Assembly (NCBI RefSeq): GCF_003008555.2
Contig: NZ_CP027665.1
Span: 372,001-436,000 of the forward strand
Source: Pukyongiella litopenaei
GTDB lineage: Bacteria > Pseudomonadota > Alphaproteobacteria > Rhodobacterales > Rhodobacteraceae
Direction: 5' to 3'
Length of the DNA: 64,000 nucleotides
Each line of letters begins with the position of its first letter. Positions within the stretch are counted from its first letter, which is position 1. The notes beneath the pieces were generated by a model. It was given only the letters and a program-made list of their open reading frames with translations, was not told where the DNA came from and searched no databases. A program made the position numbers and the translations under genes. Shown here in pieces: positions 51,845 to 59,399 of the stretch.

Positions 51845-52141
51845 ATGCTCCAACAGCATGTCGACCAACGCAAACACGCCTTCGAGACCCGGCTCGCCGC
51901 CAACAAGCTGCGGTTGCGCAACCCGGTGACCGGAGAATTCCTGCACCTGTCCGGCCAGGGCGTGACCCACGACATCAATTATTCATGGCTCGGCTTTGCC
52001 TATCAGGCCGAAAACCTGCGCATCCGCGCCGCTGCCCGGGGCGAGAGCTGGCCCTTCGATCTCGTGCATCGCCACCTGTTGACCGACGATGTGACGGCGA
52101 TCGACCACCTGCAGAGCGCAACCGACGGAGCCCCCCGATGA
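51845..52141 (+). CDS. Hypothetical early protein
   Basis: A 98-residue protein (MLQQHVDQRKHAFETRLAAN...). GAGGA precedes the ATG. Contains NYSWLGFAYQAENLRIRAAARG. Function not recognised. Its stop overlaps the GcrA-like gene by ATGA. Confidence 0.6.
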   Translation: MLQQHVDQRKHAFETRLAANKLRLRNPVTGEFLHLSGQGVTHDINYSWLGFAYQAENLRIRAAARGESWPFDLVHRHLLTDDVTAIDHLQSATDGAPR

Positions 52142-52407
52142 GACCGAACACGGCGCCATGGTCCGACACCGAGATCCTGACCGCGCTCTATCTTCGTGAT
52201 CACGAGGGTCTGTCCGCATCAAAGATCGGCGCGCGCCTCGGCAGGTCGAAATCCTCCGTCCTGGGCCGACTCTTCCGCGTCGACCGGGAAACCGATGCCA
52301 GCGATCCGGACAAGATCGGCAATGGCACGCTGCCGCCGCGCTGGTGGAAACACCTCGGCGCCATCGCAACTACGGCACAGCAGACCATGGTGGCTGAAAA
52401 TGACTGA
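52138..52407 (+). CDS. GcrA-like small regulator
   Basis: An 89-residue protein. WSDTEILTALYLRDHEGLSASKIGARLGRSKSSVLGRLFRV matches the GcrA N-terminal domain pattern (Trp start, EGLSA..IA..LG..., V.GR..R), which in Caulobacter binds sigma-70 and methylated DNA to activate cell-cycle genes. It directly precedes, and overlaps by 8 bp, a DNA methyltransferase gene, so a link to methylation-dependent transcription is tempting. Confidence 0.72.
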   Translation: MRPNTAPWSDTEILTALYLRDHEGLSASKIGARLGRSKSSVLGRLFRVDRETDASDPDKIGNGTLPPRWWKHLGAIATTAQQTMVAEND

Positions 52408-54454
52408 TGCCCTGATCATCGACAGCTTTGCAGGTGGCGGCGGTGCGTCGACCGGGATCGAGATGGCGACGGGCCGCAGCCCGGACATCGCCATCAATCA
52501 CTCGGCCCCGGCGCTGGCGCTGCACACGGCAAACCACCCCGATACGCTGCATCTGGACAGCAACATCTGGGATGTGGACCCGCTCAGCGTGACCGGTGGC
52601 AAACCTGTTGCCCTGCTGTGGGCTAGCCCGGACTGCAAGCACTTCTCCAAGGCCAAGGGCGGCGCGGTGCGGGACCGGAATATTCGCGATCTGGCATGGG
52701 TCGTCGTGAAATGGGCCGAGGACGTGAAACCCGACGTGATCTACATGGAAAATGTCGAGGAATTCGTGACCTGGGGTCCGATCTGCGAGGGTGGTAAGCC
52801 GATCAAGGAATTCTCTGGCATCACCTACGAGGCATGGCTGAAACGCCTGCGCCGCGCAGGCTATAAGGTCCAGTCGCGCGAGCTGCGCGCCTGCGACTAT
52901 GGCGCCCCGACGATCCGCAAGCGCTGGTTCCTGATCGCCCGTCGCGACGGCCAGCCGATCACATGGCCAAAGCCGACGCATGGCGACCCGAAATCCAGGG
53001 CGGTGCAGAAGGGCAAACTGAAGCCATGGCGCACCGACGCCGAGTGCATCGACTGGTCGATCCCCTGCCCGTCGATCTTTGACACATCCGACGAGATCAA
53101 GGCCAAACACGGCCTGCGCGCGATCCGGCCGCTGGCAACGAACACGCTGGCCCGCGTGGCCCGTGGCATGAAACGCTATGTCATCGAGGCCGACCGCCCG
53201 TTCATAGTTTCGATTGGAGAAGAAGAAGCCAATGCCCGAGAAGATCGCACCACTGGACCCGATGAGAGCGAATCCGAACGAAATCAACGATGCCTACAAG
53301 GATCTCGTCTTGGACATGTTCGACACGTTGGAAGGCGGCGAGGAACGGAAGGTCCGGCGACAACTGAAGAACCGTCGGGACGCAATCGAGCACGCAGCCA
53401 AACGGCGTCTCTGATCGCCCCCAGCCTGACCCGCTTCAACGGCGGCGCGACCGGACAGGATGCCCGCGACCCTCTGGCCACGATAACCGCGAACAGCTGG
53501 ATCAAGAAACCCGGCGGATGCGCACCGCTCGGCATCGTCGCACCCTACCTTGCCAGTATCGCCCACGGCGACAGCGGCGGTCGCCGCGAATACCCGCTGC
53601 CCGATCCGTTGGGCACGGTCACCGGGCGCGGCGTGCAGCACGCAGTCATTGCCCCGGTCCTGACCTATGCCCAGCACGGCGGCGCAACCCGCGCGGTCAC
53701 CGCCCCGCATCACACCATCTGCGCCAACCAAAAAGACCAGAACAGCCTGATCGCCGCCACGATGGTGCAGACCGGCTATGGCGAGCGGCAGGGCCAGCAG
53801 CCCCGCGCGCTGGACGTGGCCGCACCTCTGGGCACCGTGGTTGCCGGCGGGGCCAAGCACGCACCCTGTGCCGCGTTTCTCGCCCAGCAGAACGGCGGGC
53901 CGCGCATGGCTGCGCATTCCGGTCACGACCCGCGCGACCCGCTCAGCACCGTTGCCGCCAGCGGCAGCCACCAGACACCCGTCGCCGCCTTCTTCGCAAA
54001 ATACTATGGCACCGGCGACGGGGCCCGCCCCGACGAGCCGATGCACACGGTCACGGTCAAGGATAGGTTCGCACATACGCAGGCGGACCTATCCGCCCCG
54101 CCCTTCGGCCCGGAGCACGATGCCCGAGCGCGGCAGGTGGCCGAATTCCTGCGCGCCCATGGGGCATGGGACGGAGGCGACTACGTGACGCTCACCATCG
54201 GGGGCCAGACCTTCGTGGTGGTCGATATCGGACTGCGGATGCTGACACCGCGCGAGCTGTTCACCGCGCAGGGGTTTCCGCCCGACTACGTGATCGAAGG
54301 CGTCTGGACCGAGAGGGACGGCGATTGGTCGTTCCAGCCCTTCACGAAAAACGTGCAGGTCAGCTGCTGCGGCAACTCGGTTTGCCCACCGATCGCCGCC
54401 GCCCTCGTCGCCGCGAACCTGCCGATGGCACTTCAACGTCGGGAGGTGGCGTGA
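52400..54454 (+). CDS. C5 cytosine DNA methyltransferase with internal insertion
   Basis: A 684-residue enzyme. Motif I is DSFAGGGGAS (8-17), the catalytic cysteine C79 is in ASPDCKHFSKAKGG (this subfamily has PDC in place of PC), and motif VI is ENVEEF (117-122). The target-recognition region carries several repeats of DPL-x-T-[VI]-type segments, followed by motif X (CGNSVCPPIAAALVAAN). Residues ~270-338 read as Arg/Gly/Ser-rich out-of-frame sequence and coincide with a nested gene at 53232-53414. Methylation may protect phage DNA from restriction. Confidence 0.9.
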   Translation: MTDALIIDSFAGGGGASTGIEMATGRSPDIAINHSAPALALHTANHPDTLHLDSNIWDVDPLSVTGGKPVALLWASPDCKHFSKAKGGAVRDRNIRDLAWVVVKWAEDVKPDVIYMENVEEFVTWGPICEGGKPIKEFSGITYEAWLKRLRRAGYKVQSRELRACDYGAPTIRKRWFLIARRDGQPITWPKPTHGDPKSRAVQKGKLKPWRTDAECIDWSIPCPSIFDTSDEIKAKHGLRAIRPLATNTLARVARGMKRYVIEADRPFIVSIGEEEANAREDRTTGPDESESERNQRCLQGSRLGHVRHVGRRRGTEGPATTEEPSGRNRARSQTASLIAPSLTRFNGGATGQDARDPLATITANSWIKKPGGCAPLGIVAPYLASIAHGDSGGRREYPLPDPLGTVTGRGVQHAVIAPVLTYAQHGGATRAVTAPHHTICANQKDQNSLIAATMVQTGYGERQGQQPRALDVAAPLGTVVAGGAKHAPCAAFLAQQNGGPRMAAHSGHDPRDPLSTVAASGSHQTPVAAFFAKYYGTGDGARPDEPMHTVTVKDRFAHTQADLSAPPFGPEHDARARQVAEFLRAHGAWDGGDYVTLTIGGQTFVVVDIGLRMLTPRELFTAQGFPPDYVIEGVWTERDGDWSFQPFTKNVQVSCCGNSVCPPIAAALVAANLPMALQRREVA
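53232..53414 (+). CDS. Nested 60-residue gene inside the methyltransferase
   Basis: In another frame of the methyltransferase gene: MPEKIAPLDPMRANPNEIND..., ending IEHAAKRRL. It is well balanced in composition, with two amphipathic helices (EINDAYKDLVLDMFDTLEGG and EERKVRRQLKNRRDAIEHA), and a purine-rich AGAAGAAGAAG precedes the ATG. The methyltransferase frame across the same bases looks unnatural, so this small gene probably came in as an in-frame insertion. Function unknown. Confidence 0.6.
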   Translation: MPEKIAPLDPMRANPNEINDAYKDLVLDMFDTLEGGEERKVRRQLKNRRDAIEHAAKRRL

Positions 54455-54798
54455 TGACCGACCCCAGAAAACCGATCATGCGCCATGACGCCGCCAGTCA
54501 GGAGGCGATCCGACAAATCGTCCTCGCACATCTGCACGCGGCAACAGAGAGCGGTGCGCGGTCCCTCGGCTGCACCGGCGCGTCGTTTGTAACCATGGGC
54601 ATCGGCATCTGGTGCAGCGAGCTGGCCGACCTGGATGCCCGGGCGACAGCGCAGTTGCTGCGCGCGGTCGCGGACATCTACGACCCTGCATTGAATGACG
54701 CCGGAAAACTGCGGGCCGAGAAGAATCGCCGGTCAGCGGTCAATCGGCTGCTGGCTGCCGTCGATCTGGATATGGCCGCGCCGGGAGGGCGGGCATGA
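54454..54798 (+). CDS. Hypothetical early protein
   Basis: A 114-residue helical protein (MTDPRKPIMRHDAASQEAIR...). Start shares a base with the methyltransferase stop (TGATG). The C-terminus is basic. No family recognised. Confidence 0.62.
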   Translation: MTDPRKPIMRHDAASQEAIRQIVLAHLHAATESGARSLGCTGASFVTMGIGIWCSELADLDARATAQLLRAVADIYDPALNDAGKLRAEKNRRSAVNRLLAAVDLDMAAPGGRA

Positions 54799-55007
54799 TG
54801 TCGAACCGGCTTCATCAGCATCGAGTTGCGCGGGTGGTCCGCGCAATGGGCGGGCTGACTGTAGCTCCATTTGCCGGGAACTCTGCCCGGCCCGCCCACC
54901 CTGTTCCCTGGCGCCGGGAAGACTCCAACCAGGCGCCCAACTCCGGCGGGTGGGTTTTCACCAGTTCGATGTCACCAGTGCCGCCCGCCGCCATTTCGGA
55001 GGATGCC

Positions 55008-55103
55008 ATGCGAGGAAAACCCAATATCTCCGCCATCTGGGCGGTGCTGATCGTCGCGGTCGCCCTGCTCTGGGCCTGCGCGGCCGTCCTGATCGTGCTC
55101 TGA
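55008..55103 (+). CDS. 31-residue membrane protein
   Basis: MRGKPNISAIWAVLIVAVAL..., ending AVLIVL: one membrane helix. GGAGG lies 5-6 bases before the ATG at 55008. A longer in-frame reading from 54795 (102 residues), coupled to the upstream stop by ATGA, is the alternative; its first 70 residues look random. The stretch 54799-55007 otherwise has a GC-rich inverted repeat (GGGCGGG/CCCGCCC) and no gene. Confidence 0.5.
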   Translation: MRGKPNISAIWAVLIVAVALLWACAAVLIVL

Positions 55104-55116
55104 AACGGGGTGCCCC

Positions 55117-55353
55117 ATGAACGACGACGATATCAGTAAGATCGCGCGGCAGATTGAAATGATGCGAGACGACACAGCCGAGTTTGTCGAGGAATTTGCC
55201 ATGCTCTCGGATGAACAGCTTCACGAGATGGCGGGCAAACAAGCAGATATCGCCGCCTTCGCCGAGTACAGGCGACACGCAGCAGAAACCGAGATGAGGC
55301 TCCGGGCAATTCGTGCAGCCCTCGCGGATCCGCTGATGTCGGAGGCCCCATGA
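55117..55353 (+). CDS. Hypothetical small protein
   Basis: A 78-residue acidic helical protein (MNDDDISKIARQIEMMRDD...). It overlaps the next gene by 4 bp. No family recognised. Confidence 0.6.
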   Translation: MNDDDISKIARQIEMMRDDTAEFVEEFAMLSDEQLHEMAGKQADIAAFAEYRRHAAETEMRLRAIRAALADPLMSEAP

Positions 55354-55589
55354 AGCACACCGGTTCAGCAGAAGTCGGCATCAAGGATGTCGCGCTGTTC
55401 CTGGCGCATCAAGCCAACGAGCTGCTCGACAAGTCAGACCCCCGCAAACCCTTCGTCGCACTCATGACGGCTGCGGCAGTTGCCGGTCACATCATCCAGC
55501 GCGATCCGAAAGAGATGCACGAGGTCCTGGACAAGGTGATGGATCTCGCAGAGGCCGCGCTGCTCGAAGCAACGGAAACCAAGCAGTGA
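55350..55589 (+). CDS. Hypothetical small protein
   Basis: A 79-residue helical protein (MKHTGSAEVGIKDVALFLAHQ..., ending LLEATETKQ), coupled by ATGA to the gene before. No family recognised. Confidence 0.6.
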   Translation: MKHTGSAEVGIKDVALFLAHQANELLDKSDPRKPFVALMTAAAVAGHIIQRDPKEMHEVLDKVMDLAEAALLEATETKQ

Positions 55590-55621
55590 AGTTGCCTGAA
55601 CCCACCTAACCCGGAGGCCCC

Positions 55622-55828
55622 ATGGCCGTGCATCGCGACTTTCCCCCACGCCTGATGCCCGCCCCTGCGGCGGCGCATTACATCGGCGTGTCGGAAAGCA
55701 CCCTGCGCACGCTGAACCTGCCCCGCCGCAAGCTGGGCGCCAAGCGGGTCTACGACCGCGCCGACCTTGACGCATATGCCGATGCCCTGCCTTATGATGG
55801 CGCCGTCGAGGAATTGCCGGAGTGGTAG
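55622..55828 (+). CDS. Excisionase-like HTH protein
   Basis: A 68-residue protein. MPAPAAAHYIGVSESTLRTLNLPRRKLGAKRVYDRADLDAYA has the MerR/AlpA-like winged helix (HTH_17) of phage excisionases. It overlaps the integrase ORF's GTG and is cotranscribed with it, so it likely acts as recombination directionality factor. Confidence 0.78.
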   Translation: MAVHRDFPPRLMPAPAAAHYIGVSESTLRTLNLPRRKLGAKRVYDRADLDAYADALPYDGAVEELPEW

Positions 55829-55830
55829 AT

Positions 55831-56928
55831 ATGCGCCTGAAATATCCCGGCCTGATCCGGGACGTGATGCCGTCTGGCAACGTTCGCTATCTCGTGCGGG
55901 TCAAGGGGAATGCCAGCAAGCGTCTGACCCTGTCATGCACACCTGACGACCCCGATTTTCATGAAGCCTACCACGCCGCGCGACAGGGCGTATCGTTCAC
56001 CCGGCCGCCGACGCCGCTGGAAGCAGCCAGGCGCGGCACAGTATCATGGCTGGCCTGGTCATACATCGCACATCTGGAATCGCTCGTCGAAGGCGGCGAG
56101 GCCTCGCCATTGACGGTCAAGCAGCGCAAATCGTTTGCGGCCGAGCTGGTCGCCCACAAGAGCAGCGCCGTCAATAGCCACGGCCGCAGCTACGCCGAAC
56201 TTCCGATGAACATTCCGCAACCAGAGCTGGCCCGGTTTCTCGATACGTTTGCTGCAACCCCGGGCAAGGCACGGAACATGCTCAAATTCCTGCGGGCCAT
56301 GTATCTATGGGCCAAGGGTCGCGGCCATGTGACCATAAACCCCGCCGCCGGGCTGTCCGTCGCCTATCGCAACATGGGCGGCGCGACGCCGTGGACGCTG
56401 GCCGACCTGGAGAAGTACCGCAACACCCATGCACGGGGAACGCAGGCCCATCTGACACTGACCCTGTTCATGTTCACAGCCTGCCGGATTGGCGACGCGT
56501 TCCAGCTCGGGAGAGGGCACGAGATCCGCCACGAGGGCGCACCATGGCTGTCATGGCAGCCGGCAAAACGAGGATCGCGCCCGGTCGAGATCCCGATACT
56601 GCCGCCGCTGCTGGCAGCCATCAGGTCCCAATCGGTCATCGGCCCAACCTATCTGCTGACCGCACACGGCCAGCCCTACAGAAGCGCCGAAGGTCTGCGG
56701 AACCGGTTCAAGAAATGGTGCATCGCAGCCGGACTACCCGATCGATCCAGCCATGGGATTCGCAAATCGGCGGGTCACCTGCTGAGCCTGCACGGCGCCA
56801 CGCAGTACGAGATCATGGCGATCCACGGGCACGCCAACGCCAGCACATCAGAGATCTACACCCGGGGTGTCGAGCGGCAAAGATTGGCTGCGTCAGCCGC
56901 CTCGAAACTGGCCAATCTGGATTGGTAA
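55831..56928 (+). CDS. int: Tyrosine-type site-specific integrase
   Basis: A 365-residue tyrosine recombinase. Catalytic residues: R219 (TACRIGDAF), the Lys probably in PAKRGSRPVE, H308-x-x-R311 (SHGIRKSAGHL), H334 (HGHAN) and nucleophile Y343 (TSEIYTRGV). The N-terminal ~60 residues fit an arm-binding domain and ~85-180 the SAM-like core-binding domain. Start is the ATG at 55831, 8 bases after GGAG; a GTG at 55822 is possible. It catalyses recombination between the 17-bp tRNA core sites. Confidence 0.94.
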   Translation: MRLKYPGLIRDVMPSGNVRYLVRVKGNASKRLTLSCTPDDPDFHEAYHAARQGVSFTRPPTPLEAARRGTVSWLAWSYIAHLESLVEGGEASPLTVKQRKSFAAELVAHKSSAVNSHGRSYAELPMNIPQPELARFLDTFAATPGKARNMLKFLRAMYLWAKGRGHVTINPAAGLSVAYRNMGGATPWTLADLEKYRNTHARGTQAHLTLTLFMFTACRIGDAFQLGRGHEIRHEGAPWLSWQPAKRGSRPVEIPILPPLLAAIRSQSVIGPTYLLTAHGQPYRSAEGLRNRFKKWCIAAGLPDRSSHGIRKSAGHLLSLHGATQYEIMAIHGHANASTSEIYTRGVERQRLAASAASKLANLDW

Positions 56929-56929
56929 A

Positions 56930-56958
56930 CTGTCACACGCCGAGTCCGCGTGTGACAG
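56930..56958. repeat. 11-bp perfect inverted repeat after int; arm site or terminator
   Basis: CTGTCACACGC and GCGTGTGACAG around a 7-nt spacer, right after the integrase stop. There is no T-run, and half of it (AAACTGTCACACG at 56927-56939) recurs at 16582-16594 at the other end of the prophage, so integrase arm binding is more likely than termination. Confidence 0.6.
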
Positions 56959-57007
56959 AAACCCCCAAAAATCATGTAAAATCAACGACCGTATCCCTGG
57001 GCGCCAT

Positions 57008-57024
57008 TCCCTCCGGGCCTACCA
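57008..57024 (+). repeat. attR core (17 bp)
   Basis: TCCCTCCGGGCCTACCA, identical to the tRNA 3' end at 16480-16496. Host sequence resumes immediately: the ABC transporter stop codon is only 3 bp further. Confidence 0.93.
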
Positions 57025-57027
57025 CCG

Positions 57028-57696
57028 TCACGCCGCCCCGCCCACGCCTGTTCTGCCGGCCCCGCCCAGCGCGATCACCGCGCCGCCCGCGGCCTCGGCA
57101 TCCTGCGGATCGTGGGTGACCAGCAATGCGGGGATATTGCGCCTGCGGATATGGTCGAAGGTGAACCGCCTGATGTCGTCGCGGCGCCCGGCATCGAGGC
57201 CGGAGAACGGCTCGTCCAGAAGCAGCGCGGCGGGATCGGCCAGCAGGGTGCGCATCAGCGCCGCGCGGGACCGCTGTCCGCCGGACAGGCTGGCGGGGTC
57301 GCGGTCGCGGAACCCCGCCAGCCCGGCCTGCTCGAGCACGGCCTCGACCGCATCCCGGCGCGCGCCGCGCCCCCGGACCGAACGCGCCAGCCCAAAGGCC
57401 AGGTTGTCGCCCACCGAGAGATGGGGAAACAGCACCGCGTCCTGGAACATCAGGCCGATCCGGCGCGCCTCGGGTTTGAGCCGGCGCAGGTCGGTTCCGT
57501 TCAGCGTCAACGTGCCATCCAGCCGGAACGGCGGCGCCAGGTGCCCCGCCACCGCGTCCAGCAGGGTGGATTTGCCGATACCCGACGGCCCCATGACGGT
57601 GGTCACCTCGCCACGCCCGATCCGAAGGCAAAGCGGGGGAAACAGCGGTGGCGCGGCGCCGGGCCGCACCGTCACATCGACCAGGTCCAGGCTCAT
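57028..57696 (-). CDS. ynjD: ABC transporter ATPase, YnjD type
   Basis: A 222-residue ATPase. Walker A is GPSGIGKST, signature LSGGQRSR, Walker B LLLDEPFSGLD and the switch His in LLVTHD. Start is the ATG at 57696, overlapping the permease stop by ATGA. It energises the putative YnjBCD importer of unknown substrate. The prophage sits 3 bp past its stop without damage to the gene. Confidence 0.87.
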   Translation of the reverse strand: MSLDLVDVTVRPGAAPPLFPPLCLRIGRGEVTTVMGPSGIGKSTLLDAVAGHLAPPFRLDGTLTLNGTDLRRLKPEARRIGLMFQDAVLFPHLSVGDNLAFGLARSVRGRGARRDAVEAVLEQAGLAGFRDRDPASLSGGQRSRAALMRTLLADPAALLLDEPFSGLDAGRRDDIRRFTFDHIRRRNIPALLVTHDPQDAEAAGGAVIALGGAGRTGVGGAA

Positions 57697-59396
57697 GCCC
57701 CGCCCCCCTTCATTGCCGCGCGGTTCCTGAACAGCAGCGCCGGGATCACGAAGGCGGCGACATAGGCGGCAAAGGGCAGCCCGGCCTGCAGGATCGCATA
57801 GACGCCGGTCACCCGCCGGTCGGACCCCGAAGACAACGTCACCGCCTCGGTGGTGAGCGTCGCCACCCGGCCTGCCCCCATGAACAGCGTCGGCAGGTAT
57901 TGCGCCACCGACACCGCCACGCCGATCGCCGCGGCGGTCAGGACCGGCACGATCAGCACCGGGATCTTGACCGCAAACAGCCGGCGCCAGGGCCCCGCGC
58001 CCAGCGACGCCGCCGCGCGGACAAGGCGGGGGTCGAGGGCGCGCCACGGATCGGACAGGGCGATCATCACATAGGGAAACACGAACAGCGATTGCGCCCA
58101 GGCCACGGCGAAAAACCCGCCGCTGATCCCCAGCCGCAGGAACAGGATGTTCAGCCCGAACAGAAAGGCGATCTGCGGCACCAGCAGCGGCAGATAGATC
58201 AGCATCTCGGCCCATCTGGCACGCGCCAGGCCGGCGCGGTCCTCGCCTTCGAGCCAGGCAATCGCCAGGATCAGCGACAGCACGGTAGTGACCCCGGCAA
58301 GCATGGCCGTGTTCAGCAGCGCGGCGCTCCAGCCCCGGACGGAGCCCGTCCAGGCCCGCGCCGACCAGCTTTCGGGCAGCGGCGCGGGCCACGGCCAGCG
58401 CCAGGCGACCGACCAGAGCGCCAGCGCGATCATGGCCAGCACGCCAAGGACCAGCAACACCAGCACGGTGGCATTCGCCGCCTGCATCAGAGGGGCCGCC
58501 GCACTGCCGCGCCCGCCCCGGCGCAGCCACCACAGCCCGGCCCGGCCAGCCAGCGCTTCGCACAGCCAGAGCGCAGCAAAGGCGACCCCGACCAGCCCCA
58601 CCTGCACCAGCGCCCCGGCCGATGCCGGCAGGATCTGCGCCAGGTCGGCGGCGGTGAACTGGCGCGTCAGCAGCACCGCCAGCACCGGCGGGTTCGACGG
58701 CCCCAGGATCAGCGCCATGTCCACCGTCGACAGCGCATAGGCCAGCACCACCATCACCGGCAGGCGAATCAGCGGCCAGACCTGCGGGGCGATGATCCTG
58801 ATCCAGACCGGCCCGCGCGCATAGCCCAGCGACCGGCCCGCCACCATGTGCCGGCGCACCGGGACCTGCGTCAGCGCCGCCAGCATCACCAGCAACAGGA
58901 ACGGCACCTCCTTGATCATCAGGCCGAGGATGAGGCCGATCCCCCAGGGATCGTTGACGATGGCCAGGCCGGGCGGGCGATCGAGCCCCAGCAGCGGCGC
59001 GACCAGCCGCGCGATCCACCCCGAAGGGGCCAGCACGAATGCCAGCCCGATCGCAACCGCCGCATGGGGCGCCGCCAGAAACGGTGCCAGCCACCGGGCC
59101 GCGGCGCTTCGCGACAGGCGGTCATGGACCATCGCGCAGACCCCGGTCGCCAGCAGCAGCGACAGCAGGGTCGCGGTCCCGCCAGTGAACAGGGTCAGCC
59201 CGATCGAGGTCCGGATACCCGGAATGGCGGCGAGATCGCGCCACGGCCCCAGCCCCACCTGCTCCAGCCCCAGCACCGGCATCGTGCCAAAGGCGGCGCG
59301 CCCGGTCTGCGCCAGCCCCGCCGCGATGGGTCCGATCAGACCCAGCAGCAGGACCGCGAGAACGGCGGCACGCAGGGCTTTGCCGTCACGCACCAC
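57693..59396 (-). CDS. ynjC: ABC transporter permease, YnjC type (two fused permease halves)
   Basis: A 567-residue permease with about 12 membrane helices in two homologous halves, each carrying an EAA-like loop (RSLGYARGPVWIRIIAP and AASLGAGPWRRLFAVKIP). Length and duplication fit YnjC/ThiP-type permeases. Between ynjB-like and ynjD-like genes, so one transporter operon. Substrate is unknown; thiamine-like or sulfonate-like compounds have been guessed for relatives. Confidence 0.85.
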   Translation of the reverse strand: MVRDGKALRAAVLAVLLLGLIGPIAAGLAQTGRAAFGTMPVLGLEQVGLGPWRDLAAIPGIRTSIGLTLFTGGTATLLSLLLATGVCAMVHDRLSRSAAARWLAPFLAAPHAAVAIGLAFVLAPSGWIARLVAPLLGLDRPPGLAIVNDPWGIGLILGLMIKEVPFLLLVMLAALTQVPVRRHMVAGRSLGYARGPVWIRIIAPQVWPLIRLPVMVVLAYALSTVDMALILGPSNPPVLAVLLTRQFTAADLAQILPASAGALVQVGLVGVAFAALWLCEALAGRAGLWWLRRGGRGSAAAPLMQAANATVLVLLVLGVLAMIALALWSVAWRWPWPAPLPESWSARAWTGSVRGWSAALLNTAMLAGVTTVLSLILAIAWLEGEDRAGLARARWAEMLIYLPLLVPQIAFLFGLNILFLRLGISGGFFAVAWAQSLFVFPYVMIALSDPWRALDPRLVRAAASLGAGPWRRLFAVKIPVLIVPVLTAAAIGVAVSVAQYLPTLFMGAGRVATLTTEAVTLSSGSDRRVTGVYAILQAGLPFAAYVAAFVIPALLFRNRAAMKGGGA

Positions 59397-59399
59397 GGC

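Larger units (their letters stand above)
16480..57024. mobile_element. Complete-looking siphovirus-type prophage, about 40.5 kb
   Basis: The element lies between 17-bp direct repeats, one inside the 3' end of the tRNA, the other just after the tyrosine integrase. It carries HNH, terminase small and large subunits, portal, prohead protease, HK97-type capsid, head-tail connectors, tail tube, tape measure, tail tip and fibre, endolysin, holin and spanins, a replication operon, Cro/CI-type switch with operators, DNA methyltransferase, excisionase and integrase. A tape measure gene and no contractile sheath imply a non-contractile tail. HNH next to terminase suggests cos packaging. Tail gene order resembles that of gene transfer agents. 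All essential modules seem open. Confidence 0.95.
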
